IMG/VR virus record: IMGVR_UViG_3300042448_001136
Span: 1 to 59,222 of that record
DNA: 59,222 nucleotides
Direction: 5' to 3' (one strand)
Source: a virus
Positions within the stretch are counted from its first letter, which is position 1. The number at the start of each line of letters is the position of its first letter. Position numbers and translations under genes: made by a program. Positions 23,229-30,366 of this stretch are shown piece after piece. The notes beneath the pieces were generated by a model. The model saw only the letters and a program-made list of their open reading frames with translations. It was not told the DNA's origin and made no database searches.

Positions 23229-23319
23229 TTTTCTTACACTTATGAAAAGGCATAATACGACCAAGCCATCCGATCATTTCACCACATCGTTGGCAACAAT
23301 AGGATGGCTTGTCACTCAT
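23221..23319 (-). CDS. 32-residue zinc-knuckle peptide
   Basis: Reads MSDKPSYCCQRCGEMIGWLG then HKCKK: a CxxC...HxC-like cluster that may bind zinc. The ATG is just behind the SPFH gene (read leftward: SPFH is downstream). Confidence 0.5.
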   Translation of the reverse strand: MSDKPSYCCQRCGEMIGWLGRIMPFHKCKKNE

Positions 23320-24117
23320 TTACTTACCCATCATCAAGGCATTGAAGTTGGATGGCACCACAATCGTTTGCACTTGACCATTCTTGATACCTTCGGAGAT
23401 ATTCAACATGGCTTGGGCTTGCATGAATGCAATGGAACTACCTGAGTTGTTAGCCAATGCAGCCATACGACGGCTTTCAGCCTCAGCAGTTTTTACTTCC
23501 ACTTCCTTTTGCTTCAATTCGTTTTTGCTACGAACCAATGCATTCGCAGATTCTACTACAGTATCGCTAGGCAATACGTTACGAATCATGACTTGAGAGA
23601 TGGTGATACTACCGTCAAGTTTTTCCTCAGCAAGGTTTCGCTGAATTTCATCCTTGATATAGTTTTCCATTTCCGTACGGTTATCAGCCATGTCCAATGC
23701 TTCATACATTCGTGCGGATTTGTAGATGGCATTCCGTGCGTTTTGCACAATGTAATTATACATCACATAGGTGTCGCCTTTGAATTCAGCATGGAACGAT
23801 TTGTTCTTTGTACTATACAACTCTGCAACCTGTGCAGAATTGATGTTGTAAACAACCACAGCGTCCAAGTCTTTCATTGTGCTGTTGTCTTTTGCAACGG
23901 GCGTCATATTCTCCAGGACCACGTTTACGTCCTTGACTGGGAATGTCAGGATAGTACCAACGATGGACTGATTGAACGAGCCGGGCAGCAACTCACCAGA
24001 CTGCACCTGCTTATCAAAGCCGACACGAACACCGACCTCACCAGTCTCAATCCGAGTACATGCGGAAGTCAAAGCAACAGCCCCGGCGATAACGCCAAGT
24101 TTTAGATAACGATTCAT
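23320..24117 (-). CDS. SPFH/Band-7 (prohibitin-like) lipoprotein
   Basis: 265 aa membrane-scaffold protein of the stomatin/prohibitin/HflK superfamily. The N-terminus MNRYLKLGVIAGAVALTSAC is a lipoprotein signal with lipobox LTSAC, so it is anchored outside the inner membrane. Band-7 motifs: ETGEVGVRVGF at the start, VVVYNINSAQVAELYSTK in the middle, and NLAEEKLDGSITISQVMIRN. The C-terminal third (KQKEVEVKTAEAESRRMAAL) is the usual coiled coil. Phage prohibitins may block FtsH-type proteolysis or shape membrane microdomains; here that is inference. Confidence 0.85.
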   Translation of the reverse strand: MNRYLKLGVIAGAVALTSACTRIETGEVGVRVGFDKQVQSGELLPGSFNQSIVGTILTFPVKDVNVVLENMTPVAKDNSTMKDLDAVVVYNINSAQVAELYSTKNKSFHAEFKGDTYVMYNYIVQNARNAIYKSARMYEALDMADNRTEMENYIKDEIQRNLAEEKLDGSITISQVMIRNVLPSDTVVESANALVRSKNELKQKEVEVKTAEAESRRMAALANNSGSSIAFMQAQAMLNISEGIKNGQVQTIVVPSNFNALMMGK

Positions 24118-24204
24118 TTAGATAACTCCATAAAGAAAAAGATTAGCGCACACAAGAAAACCCAAGATGAAATACAAGGGTCGCAAAAGAAAATCAGGAA
24201 ACAT
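24118..24204 (-). CDS. 28-residue membrane peptide
   Basis: MFPDFLLRPLYFILGFLVCA then NLFLYGVI, hydrophobic throughout; stop overlaps the SPFH start region. May form a small accessory peptide. Confidence 0.45.
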   Translation of the reverse strand: MFPDFLLRPLYFILGFLVCANLFLYGVI

Positions 24205-24212
24205 ATGTCACC

Positions 24213-24389
24213 TCAGAAGAGTACAACAATACCAACAAGGATTGCTACTGCGATAAGAGAACACATTGTAGCATAGCCAACAACTTTTGTCAACTGCCAT
24301 TTTTGTTTACCAGACAAACTTCTGAACATGGTAATCAAGAATGCAATGAGGGCGCTTAGGATCGCCCAGGCCAAAATAACTCGGATCAT
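24213..24389 (-). CDS. 58-residue membrane protein (two TM)
   Basis: TM1 about 2-22, basic loop FRSLSGKQKWQLTK, TM2 about 37-57. An internal TTGACA-17-TACAAT also lies in it (minus strand), which could serve the SPFH gene. Coupled to the next gene upstream. Confidence 0.55.
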   Translation of the reverse strand: MIRVILAWAILSALIAFLITMFRSLSGKQKWQLTKVVGYATMCSLIAVAILVGIVVLF

Positions 24390-24481
24390 GGTTTCATCAT
24401 AAAAAGGAAGTAATAAAAGAAAGGACCAAACATCAAAGTGGCGATGATGGCGGCTTGGAAGATTTCAGTGATCAGTTTCAT
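24386..24481 (-). CDS. 31-residue membrane peptide
   Basis: MKLITEIFQAAIIATLMFGP then FFYYFLFMMKP. First gene behind promoter 24489, which leaves a leader of only a few bases. Confidence 0.45.
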   Translation of the reverse strand: MKLITEIFQAAIIATLMFGPFFYYFLFMMKP

Positions 24482-24488
24482 AGGTTCT

Positions 24489-24516
24489 ATTATACAGATT
24501 GGTGGAGACTTGTCAA
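24489..24516 (-). promoter_or_regulatory. Leftward early promoter
   Basis: TTGACA, 16 bp, TATAAT on the minus strand; the ATG at 24481 is about eight bases downstream of the -10 box. Confidence 0.75.
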
Positions 24517-24523
24517 GTGGTTT

Positions 24524-24805
24524 TTACATTGACCAGAAAGATTCTGACGCAGGATTACAACACCATGGTGTGTCGCGGTCGATTTGGACATCCTCGCCAG
24601 TCATGTAGCTTTTGACGGTAATTGTGGTTGGGTGACACTCAAAGCGCCAGCCTTTTGTTGCGGGGTACAGGTCATACAAGTCGTTGCACTCGCGGCGCAT
24701 GGTTTCATCATCACGGTCAGTCCACACGGTAGTGGAGAACAGACGCTCGCCAGTCTTGCAACGGCGGTCGGTTTTGTAGATGTACATTGTGTAATTTTGC
24801 TTCAT
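24524..24805 (-). CDS. Small Cys-containing protein, unknown
   Basis: 93 aa: MKQNYTMYIYKTDRRCKTGE, YDLYPATKGWRFECHPTTIT. A mostly beta protein. AAGGAG precedes the ATG. Confidence 0.6.
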   Translation of the reverse strand: MKQNYTMYIYKTDRRCKTGERLFSTTVWTDRDDETMRRECNDLYDLYPATKGWRFECHPTTITVKSYMTGEDVQIDRDTPWCCNPASESFWSM

Positions 24806-24814
24806 AACTACTCC

Positions 24815-24982
24815 TTAGAAAAATTTAGCGCCTTGAGCCATGAACACGCGATAGGCGCGCATAGTCTTGTCACTGTAGACCATCTCGCCACGCTCTTGGA
24901 TATCTTGCAATGTTTCCAGAAGACCCAAGCCCAAGTGTTCAGCTTCTTGGTTGATTTGTTTGATTGCTGTCGCGATATCCAT
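24815..24982 (-). CDS. 55-residue helical protein
   Basis: MDIATAIKQINQEAEHLGLG then TLQDIQERGEMVYSD; an all-helical micro-protein. Coupled to the gene downstream by close spacing. Confidence 0.55.
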   Translation of the reverse strand: MDIATAIKQINQEAEHLGLGLLETLQDIQERGEMVYSDKTMRAYRVFMAQGAKFF

Positions 24983-25012
24983 TTTGATTCCTTTGTTTCG
25001 TTCTAAGTCTCT

Positions 25013-25040
25013 ATTATACCAGGTTCTCGGTAATTGTCAA
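25013..25040 (-). promoter_or_regulatory. Leftward early promoter
   Basis: TTGACA, 16 bp, TATAAT on the minus strand. Confidence 0.8.
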
Positions 25041-25059
25041 GTACAGTAAAAGTACTCAA

Positions 25060-25311
25060 TTACAACAAGTCGACCTGGACGATCACGCTGGTGCGGTTCA
25101 ATTTGTGATCATACATGGTGACCGCGTGAGAGATTCCACCACACTTTTCCTCGACCATCATGTGAAGAGTATGTTGGACAGCCGAACGATGATTTGTAGT
25201 ACTAAAGATTGAATCTGTATCACCGACGGTCATATAGATACCCACGCCGTCCACGATAACACGGATTTTTTGGCTGTTTTTCAAGCCACGGATCAACTGT
25301 TTGGTTCGCAT
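25060..25311 (-). CDS. Small protein, unknown
   Basis: 83 aa: MRTKQLIRGLKNSQKIRVIV, ending NRTSVIVQVDLL. First (most upstream) gene of the leftward block. Strand-rich; unknown. Confidence 0.6.
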   Translation of the reverse strand: MRTKQLIRGLKNSQKIRVIVDGVGIYMTVGDTDSIFSTTNHRSAVQHTLHMMVEEKCGGISHAVTMYDHKLNRTSVIVQVDLL

Positions 25312-25343
25312 TAGAGTCTCGCTTTCTGTCTGTCTAAGGCTCT

Positions 25344-25371
25344 ATTATACCACACTCACGGTAATTGTCAA
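25344..25371 (-). promoter_or_regulatory. Leftward early promoter, head of leftward block
   Basis: TTGACA, 16 bp, TATAAT on the minus strand, back to back with the rightward promoter at 25405. Confidence 0.8.
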
Positions 25372-25404
25372 TAGGTAAAAAAGATGATGTTGCAAAAAAA
25401 CAAC

Positions 25405-25433
25405 TTGACAACTGGTGGAAATGTGCGTAGAAT
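25405..25433 (+). promoter_or_regulatory. Rightward early promoter
   Basis: TTGACA (25405-25410), 17 bp, TAGAAT (25428-25433); divergent from 25344. Confidence 0.65.
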
Positions 25434-25461
25434 CGTCGGTGTCGGTACTTGAGAATAATTT

Positions 25462-26034
25462 ATGAATACTAATATATCTTGGAATGAATCTGCTACTAGC
25501 TTGAAAGGTGATGTAGTACAAAAGCTCTATAAACAGAAGGACCTCTTGCCAAAAGATTTGTGGTGGATGATTCACGATAACTGCATTCTATCGGGTTCTT
25601 GTGCCTCTTCAATATATCATAAAGAAGAGCCAAAAGACTATGATTTTTGGATACATGATCCTGCGAAAATACAGTGGGTGCGCGACATTATAATTCGTGA
25701 TTACTCAGACTATATCATGGATGTGGCTGCAAAGTATGGTAATCTATCTAGTTCGCAGCCGTTAATTACCGAGAATGCCATCACACTGGTCAACGACTTT
25801 CAAATAATTACCTTAGGCAATTATTACACTGAAAGAAAAAAGTTTGATTATATACATTGCTTGCCATATTTGGATTTAGTTACGAATGTATTTTATATTT
25901 CGGAAAATCAACTTGATGTTATTGATAGAAAAATATTGGTAAAGAATCCTGGCGGTAGAGAGCCTGTTGCGCGAAGACAACAGAAGTTCCTGGAACGTGG
26001 ATGGACACTTGACAATGATGACGTTTTGTTGTAA
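25462..26034 (+). CDS. Nucleotidyltransferase-like protein (Pol beta fold)
   Basis: 190 aa. CILSGSCASSIYHKE has the GS motif and PKDYDFWIHD the paired acidic residues (DxD) of Pol-beta-type nucleotidyltransferases; a later Asp occurs in KKFDYIHCLPY. Substrate unknown: tRNA 3' end repair, aminoglycoside-type or a MNT-like toxin/antitoxin enzyme are possible. Its position ahead of RNA ligase and kinase genes fits RNA repair. Confidence 0.65.
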   Translation: MNTNISWNESATSLKGDVVQKLYKQKDLLPKDLWWMIHDNCILSGSCASSIYHKEEPKDYDFWIHDPAKIQWVRDIIIRDYSDYIMDVAAKYGNLSSSQPLITENAITLVNDFQIITLGNYYTERKKFDYIHCLPYLDLVTNVFYISENQLDVIDRKILVKNPGGREPVARRQQKFLERGWTLDNDDVLL

Positions 26035-26060
26035 GATAGAGAAACTAACTGGAGAAATTT

Positions 26061-26207
26061 ATGTCTGTTATGTCAGAGCTTTGGATGGATGTTCAAGATA
26101 TGCTGGAACGCGGCGAGTCGTGGCAAAATGTGGCTGACACGCTGAACGTGCCTGTGTCATGGGTCGAGGAAGTCGCTAACGATATGGCCGAGTTTGATAA
26201 TGAATGA
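26061..26207 (+). CDS. 48-residue HTH-like protein
   Basis: MSVMSELWMDVQDMLERGES then WQNVADTLNVPVSWVEEVA, a plausible helix-turn-helix of Sigma70 region-4 type. TGGAG before the ATG. Overlaps the next gene by eight bases. Confidence 0.55.
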   Translation: MSVMSELWMDVQDMLERGESWQNVADTLNVPVSWVEEVANDMAEFDNE

Positions 26208-26397
26208 CCTGATTCAGGAATACATGTTGCTTGCTGGTACAGACACTAGCGGCAAGTGGATGAGTGTTGACAATGCAGAAAAGTTTGCCGAGTTGATTGT
26301 TCGGCGATGTGCATTGACTGCTGGTCTTATGGAGCACGATGGTCGTAAAAACATCGGTGCACAAATCTTAGATAATTTTGGAATTGAAAATGAATAA
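26200..26397 (+). CDS. MNERI-family-like early protein, copy 7 (plus strand)
   Basis: 65 aa: MNDLIQEYMLLAGTDTSGKW, AEKFAELIVRRCALTAG, ending ILDNFGIENE. Same block order as the six leftward copies but diverged and on the other strand. ATG 26200; a TTG at 26194 is in frame. Confidence 0.65.
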   Translation: MNDLIQEYMLLAGTDTSGKWMSVDNAEKFAELIVRRCALTAGLMEHDGRKNIGAQILDNFGIENE

Positions 26398-26707
26398 AGA
26401 ATTGATTGATGTGGTCCGACAATTACGTGCTAGTGATATAAAGCAGGACAAATATATCTGTTCTGTTCCTCGTGATATCAATGGTATCTTTTTTGAGAAT
26501 GAATATTTTGAACAGTGTCATATTCAACGTACTCTTTTGATTCGTGCATTGTTTGGTGATTATACCGAAAGTGTTGAATGGTTTCTATATGAATTTGAAC
26601 CAGGCAAAACTCCTGGTCCACACTGCATTCATGTTGATGGTACAGAATTTGTGTATGAAACGGATGAAGATTTTTACAAATATTTGGAACGTGAGGATGC
26701 TGTATGA
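26390..26707 (+). CDS. Phage protein, unknown
   Basis: 105 aa: MNKELIDVVRQLRASDIKQD, acidic C-terminus. ATG 26390 overlaps the upstream stop region. Coupled at both ends. Confidence 0.6.
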   Translation: MNKELIDVVRQLRASDIKQDKYICSVPRDINGIFFENEYFEQCHIQRTLLIRALFGDYTESVEWFLYEFEPGKTPGPHCIHVDGTEFVYETDEDFYKYLEREDAV

Positions 26708-27102
26708 AAGATGAATTGGATAAATTGCTGTGCGAACGATATCCTAAAATGTTCGTCAACCGAAATTCCAGTATGCAAGAATCTTGTATGTACTGGGGTT
26801 TTGAATGTGGCGATGGTTGGTTTGATTTGATTGATCAATTGTGTGACAGTATTCAAAGATACATTGATCAAAATCCTAGGCTCAATGTTCCGCAAGTTGA
26901 GGTTGAACAAGTCAAGGAAAAGTTTGGCACACTGAGATTTTATGTTCGTGGCGGTGATGACCTCACGCGCGGAATGATTTGGTTTGCTGAGAGTATGTCT
27001 GGAAGAATCTGTGAGACTTGCGGCAAGCCCGGCAAACGCCGTGGCCACGGATGGATTTACACTGCATGTAATGAACACACAAGAGAGGAAGATAATGATT
27101 GA
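26704..27102 (+). CDS. Conserved phage zinc-ribbon protein
   Basis: 132 aa. VKEKFGTLRFYVRGGDDLTR then CETCGKPGKRRGHGWIYTAC form a knuckle pair, with His at the end. The KEKFGxLRFY...ICexCG layout is a frequent family in tailed phages with no known function. Confidence 0.7.
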   Translation: MKDELDKLLCERYPKMFVNRNSSMQESCMYWGFECGDGWFDLIDQLCDSIQRYIDQNPRLNVPQVEVEQVKEKFGTLRFYVRGGDDLTRGMIWFAESMSGRICETCGKPGKRRGHGWIYTACNEHTREEDND

Positions 27103-27289
27103 ATTGGAAGGTGAAGTTGCAGACCGAATTGCACTAGCGTCCTTGAAAGATATGTATCAATATACAAAGGCGGAATTGAAATCGCATATTGAGGAAGGCA
27201 CATATCTTCATCCAGAAGATGTTGCAAAGAATCACCAATTGATTTATGCACTGGAACTTTTGATTCCGTTTTATGGAGGTGAATTATGA
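27095..27289 (+). CDS. Small helical protein, unknown
   Basis: 64 aa: MIELEGEVADRIALASLKDM, ending ALELLIPFYGGEL. Start 27095 behind GAGGAAG; overlaps the upstream stop by eight bases. Confidence 0.6.
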   Translation: MIELEGEVADRIALASLKDMYQYTKAELKSHIEEGTYLHPEDVAKNHQLIYALELLIPFYGGEL

Positions 27290-27513
27290 CAGTACCTGTT
27301 GAAAGAACAAACGCAGTTATTCATACTGAAAAATTTCTTTATGACTTACTTGATCCGAAGAAAACTCCGCGAGTACCAAAAGATGTTCGTGCGCAAGCGC
27401 GAAGATTGCTTCGGCACTATCCATGTGAGTATCTTATGAACGTAATTGCGGAACGTGAGGATGCTAACTCTAATGTGCTTGCTCCCAAAGTTTTCGGCAA
27501 ACGCTTCATATGA
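27286..27513 (+). CDS. BPSL0761 family protein
   Basis: 75 aa. MTVPVERTNAVIHTEKFLYD then LDPKKTPRVPKDVRAQARRL and LLRHYP match the BPSL0761 family, found in betaproteobacteria and their phages; function unknown. Useful as a host clue. ATGA overlap with the P-loop kinase. Confidence 0.75.
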   Translation: MTVPVERTNAVIHTEKFLYDLLDPKKTPRVPKDVRAQARRLLRHYPCEYLMNVIAEREDANSNVLAPKVFGKRFI

Positions 27514-27977
27514 TCATGAATAGATTATACATGTTAGTTGGCGTTCCAGCTTCAGGTAAGACAACTTGGGCCAACAATCAATCATTCACAAAAGATTGTG
27601 TGATTATATCAACCGATCAATACGTTGAAGAGTATGCCGCACAAACTGGCAAAACATACACCGAAGCATTTCAGGAGTATATGCCGATTGCAGTTGACAG
27701 AATGACGGATGCTGTGATCGAGGCTAGGGAAGCTGGTCGCAATATTATTTGGGATCAAACTTCAACCTCAATTGGAACTCGCGCCAAGAAGTTTAGGATG
27801 CTTCCAAATTACTATGCCATTGCTGTTGTGTTTTCTATTCCTGAAAGACAAGAATTGGAAAAACGCCTTGCATCAAGACCCGGCAAGATTGTTCCGATTG
27901 ATGTTGTTGATAGGATGATCGGTAACTGGGAAGAGCCGACACTGGAAGAAGGTTTCATGGAAATCTGGAAAGTATAA
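27510..27977 (+). CDS. P-loop kinase, polynucleotide-kinase-like
   Basis: 155 aa AAA_33-type kinase: Walker A GVPASGKTTW, IISTDQYVEE (acceptor Asp), WDQTSTSIGTRAKKF (Walker-B-like/Thr-Arg), lid region RLASRPGKIVP. Similar in size to the kinase half of T4 Pnk and lacking the phosphatase half. With the RNA ligase at 30367 it could form a break-and-seal RNA repair pair; inferred. Confidence 0.75.
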   Translation: MIMNRLYMLVGVPASGKTTWANNQSFTKDCVIISTDQYVEEYAAQTGKTYTEAFQEYMPIAVDRMTDAVIEAREAGRNIIWDQTSTSIGTRAKKFRMLPNYYAIAVVFSIPERQELEKRLASRPGKIVPIDVVDRMIGNWEEPTLEEGFMEIWKV

Positions 27978-27995
27978 TGAATACTTTTTTGTATA

Positions 27996-28023
27996 TTGAC
28001 AAGTTCGTAATTCCTGATACAAT
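27996..28023 (+). promoter_or_regulatory. Early promoter
   Basis: TTGACA, 16 bp, TACAAT; preceded by TTGTATA as in the other plus-strand members. Confidence 0.7.
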
Positions 28024-28053
28024 AGGTACTGTTATGAGTTGTTAAGGAATTAA

Positions 28054-28194
28054 ATGCAGTATACCCTGATTACACCAACTGGTCGTGTTATGACTTTTTA
28101 TATCTTGGCTGTTGCTGAGTTGTATCAAGTTATCAATGGCGGCACTATTGTAACGGCAAATGTTTTTGAACCTGTTGAAATGGAAATTGTATGA
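28054..28194 (+). CDS. 46-residue protein, unknown
   Basis: MQYTLITPTGRVMTFYILAV then INGGTIVTANVFEPVEME; beta-hairpin-rich. AAGGAATTAA precedes the ATG. Stop overlaps the next ATG. Confidence 0.55.
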   Translation: MQYTLITPTGRVMTFYILAVAELYQVINGGTIVTANVFEPVEMEIV

Positions 28195-28367
28195 AAGTCT
28201 TGCAATCCTACGTGACCTCTGATGGCGTCAAACTGACTGTTTACGCTATGGCCAAACCTCGCACGAATGAGCGCACCTGGCATGGTGCTTCAAAATATTC
28301 GGTTTATCAATTGGGTGCTCAAGCTGCAAAAAATGGTCGCCGTTCTGTTTACTCTACACCAGGCTAA
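28191..28367 (+). CDS. 58-residue protein, unknown
   Basis: MKVLQSYVTSDGVKLTVYAM then basic (AQAAKNGRRSVYSTPG). Directly upstream of DNA ligase (one-base gap) and coupled upstream. Confidence 0.55.
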   Translation: MKVLQSYVTSDGVKLTVYAMAKPRTNERTWHGASKYSVYQLGAQAAKNGRRSVYSTPG

Positions 28368-28368
28368 T

Positions 28369-29259
28369 ATGATTCCACAAGATTTTAAACCTTTACTTGC
28401 CGTTGAGCATTCTAAAGTAAAAACACAACCAGATGTGTTATTCATGTCTGAAAAATTGGATGGCATTCGCTGTATTATTTTCGGCGGTGTTCCATATTCT
28501 AGGTCTTTGAAACCTATTCCGAATAAATTTATTCAAGCATATGTGCGTGAAAATGCCAAACTGTTAGAAGGTGTTGATTGTGAGATTATTGTCGGAGATA
28601 AGAACGCGCCTGATGTGTTCAACCAGTCCACTTCTGGTTGTATGCGCTTTGATGGTGAACCAGATTTTACGCTCTGGGCTTTTGATAAGTATCATCCTTT
28701 TGATACTTGGTGGAACCGCTACAATGCTTTATTAGATTCTAAATTGCCTGATCGCTGTAGAATCCTAATTCATCATTCTGCACCATATCAATCCGCAATT
28801 GATGCATTTGAAAAAGAATGTCTGGATGCAGGCGCTGAAGGTATTATGTTGCGTGATGCTAATGGCAAATACAAACACGGTCGTTCTGGAACAAAAACGC
28901 CAGAGATTCAAAAAGTAAAACGATTCGTTGATAGTGAATTTATTATCGTTGGTTGGGAACCGAAGTATCATAATACCAATGAAGCAAAAACAAATGAGCT
29001 TGGTCGCACGGAACGTTCCTCCGCTAAAGATGGTTTAGTTGCACTTGATACAATGGGTGCGCTATTATTGAAAATGGAAGATGGAACTGAATTTAGTTGC
29101 GGCTCTGGCTTCACAGATAATATTCGCGTTGATCTTTGGAATATGCGTGATGAATTAGCTGGCAAGTGGGCCAAGGTAAAATATTTTGATGTTGGTTCTG
29201 GTTATACTGTGCCACGATTTCCAACATTCTTGGGTTTGCGTGATGAACGGGATATGTGA
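28369..29259 (+). CDS. lig: ATP-dependent DNA ligase
   Basis: 296 aa nick-sealing ligase, compact like T7-type enzymes. Motif I SEKLDGIR (AMP-accepting Lys), motif III FTLWAFDKY, motif IV AEGIMLRD, motif V QKVKRF; the C-terminal 90 residues are the OB domain. ATG 28369 chosen because upstream residues overlap the preceding gene. No separate DNA-binding domain is seen. Confidence 0.9.
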   Translation: MIPQDFKPLLAVEHSKVKTQPDVLFMSEKLDGIRCIIFGGVPYSRSLKPIPNKFIQAYVRENAKLLEGVDCEIIVGDKNAPDVFNQSTSGCMRFDGEPDFTLWAFDKYHPFDTWWNRYNALLDSKLPDRCRILIHHSAPYQSAIDAFEKECLDAGAEGIMLRDANGKYKHGRSGTKTPEIQKVKRFVDSEFIIVGWEPKYHNTNEAKTNELGRTERSSAKDGLVALDTMGALLLKMEDGTEFSCGSGFTDNIRVDLWNMRDELAGKWAKVKYFDVGSGYTVPRFPTFLGLRDERDM

Positions 29260-29297
29260 TTACTTGACTAAAACACTTGTAAGACTAATTTCGTATA

Positions 29298-29325
29298 TTG
29301 ACTTTTTCGGTGATCGTGGTATAAT
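29298..29325 (+). promoter_or_regulatory. Early promoter with upstream element
   Basis: TTGACT, 16 bp, TATAAT, in GGTATAATAGAG context; upstream carries ACTAAAACACTTGTAAGACT. Confidence 0.8.
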
Positions 29326-29360
29326 AGAGCCTGAATTGATGAAAAGGGTGCGGTAATCGT

Positions 29361-29438
29361 ATGACTGTGTTATTTTGTGTTGTCGCATTCGTTGTTGGCT
29401 ACTGGCTCGGCTTCCGAGTCGGCAAAGAGGCACTGTAA
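29361..29438 (+). CDS. 25-residue membrane peptide
   Basis: MTVLFCVVAFVVGYWLGFRV then GKEAL: one TM helix with a GxxxG-like YWLGF. Stop overlaps the next ATG (TAATG). Confidence 0.5.
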   Translation: MTVLFCVVAFVVGYWLGFRVGKEAL

Positions 29439-30016
29439 TGTTTGAAATTCAGAAAATTGATGTTGATTGTGACCCAAAAACTTTTGTGAAAGAGATTTTG
29501 AGTGTGCTCCACGCCCGAGAAATCGGCGGAGGTGCGTTTGCAACTGCGTATTCCGTCGGAAAAGATGAAATTATCAAGGTTTTTGAGCGGGATCGCGGAT
29601 ATTTGTACTTTTTGAAGGCTATCAGTAAGTCAAAAAAGCAAAATTCCTTCCTTCCGCAGATAAATTCGGTCTTGCGAGTCAAAAATGGACGAAAAATCGT
29701 CTACATGGTCTCAATGGAACGACTAAAAACAGTTTGGCAACTGCGTGAAGGTTCAAAACGCAAAACTGAGTTCTATGATTTCATGAATTTTCTTGAAAAA
29801 TCGGTTGATCCTGATTGTAAATTCATTCCTGATGAAATTGTGCAAAATGTTTTGCCTGAAGAGTTGAATGATGTGCTGAAAATTGTTGTGCGCGGCACAA
29901 AATTGAATACAATTGACCTGGGTTACGATTTACACTCAGGAAATGTAATGATTCGTGCGAACGGTGAATTTGTTATCACTGATCCGCTGTGTGATACTGA
30001 ATATTTGAATTTCTAA
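29438..30016 (+). CDS. Protein-kinase-like protein
   Basis: 192 aa, small for a kinase. REIGGGAFATAYSVG is a glycine-rich loop, DEIIKVFER holds the ATP-lysine, and near the C-terminus DLGYDLHSGNVMIRANGEF carries a catalytic-loop (D-L-H-S-G-N) and VITDPL the DFG-like Asp. The helical C-lobe is short. Could be a minimal kinase or aminoglycoside-phosphotransferase fold modifying host proteins. Start ATG 29438. Confidence 0.65.
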   Translation: MFEIQKIDVDCDPKTFVKEILSVLHAREIGGGAFATAYSVGKDEIIKVFERDRGYLYFLKAISKSKKQNSFLPQINSVLRVKNGRKIVYMVSMERLKTVWQLREGSKRKTEFYDFMNFLEKSVDPDCKFIPDEIVQNVLPEELNDVLKIVVRGTKLNTIDLGYDLHSGNVMIRANGEFVITDPLCDTEYLNF

Positions 30017-30018
30017 TT

Positions 30019-30357
30019 ATGATTCTATCTAGTTTGGTCTCCCGTCAAAGTAACAAATGCTATTACTGTAATTGTGAAATGAATAATATCAATAAGTCTC
30101 CTCAACTGGCAACGGTTGAGCACTTGATTGATAAGTGGTCTAGCCCAAAGCATATTAGAATTGAGGATTCATCTAACTTAGTTGCCGCATGTTTTCAATG
30201 TAACAATAGCCGCGGCAATGCGCGGAATAGAATCGCCCGAGACTATTACAAAATGCAAGCGGCCAAGAAAAGCATGAAACTCGCCGTTGCATCCACATCA
30301 AGTAGAACCCTGTATAAATTGTTTGGTCCAGTACCACAAAATCTTTTTGTTATGTAA
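30019..30357 (+). CDS. HNH endonuclease
   Basis: 112 aa. CYYCNCEM, VEHLIDKWSSP (His catalytic) and NLVAACFQCNNSRGN (Asn, second CxxC) form a complete HNH with zinc knuckle. Stand-alone; likely homing endonuclease or packaging accessory. Confidence 0.85.
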   Translation: MILSSLVSRQSNKCYYCNCEMNNINKSPQLATVEHLIDKWSSPKHIRIEDSSNLVAACFQCNNSRGNARNRIARDYYKMQAAKKSMKLAVASTSSRTLYKLFGPVPQNLFVM

Positions 30358-30366
30358 GGAATTGAA

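Noticed and set aside
15444-25371. Evenly spaced repeats that might suggest a CRISPR array
   Set aside because: Repeats are promoters (TTGACA-16-TATAAT) hundreds of bases apart with genes between; no short regular spacers exist anywhere in the window.
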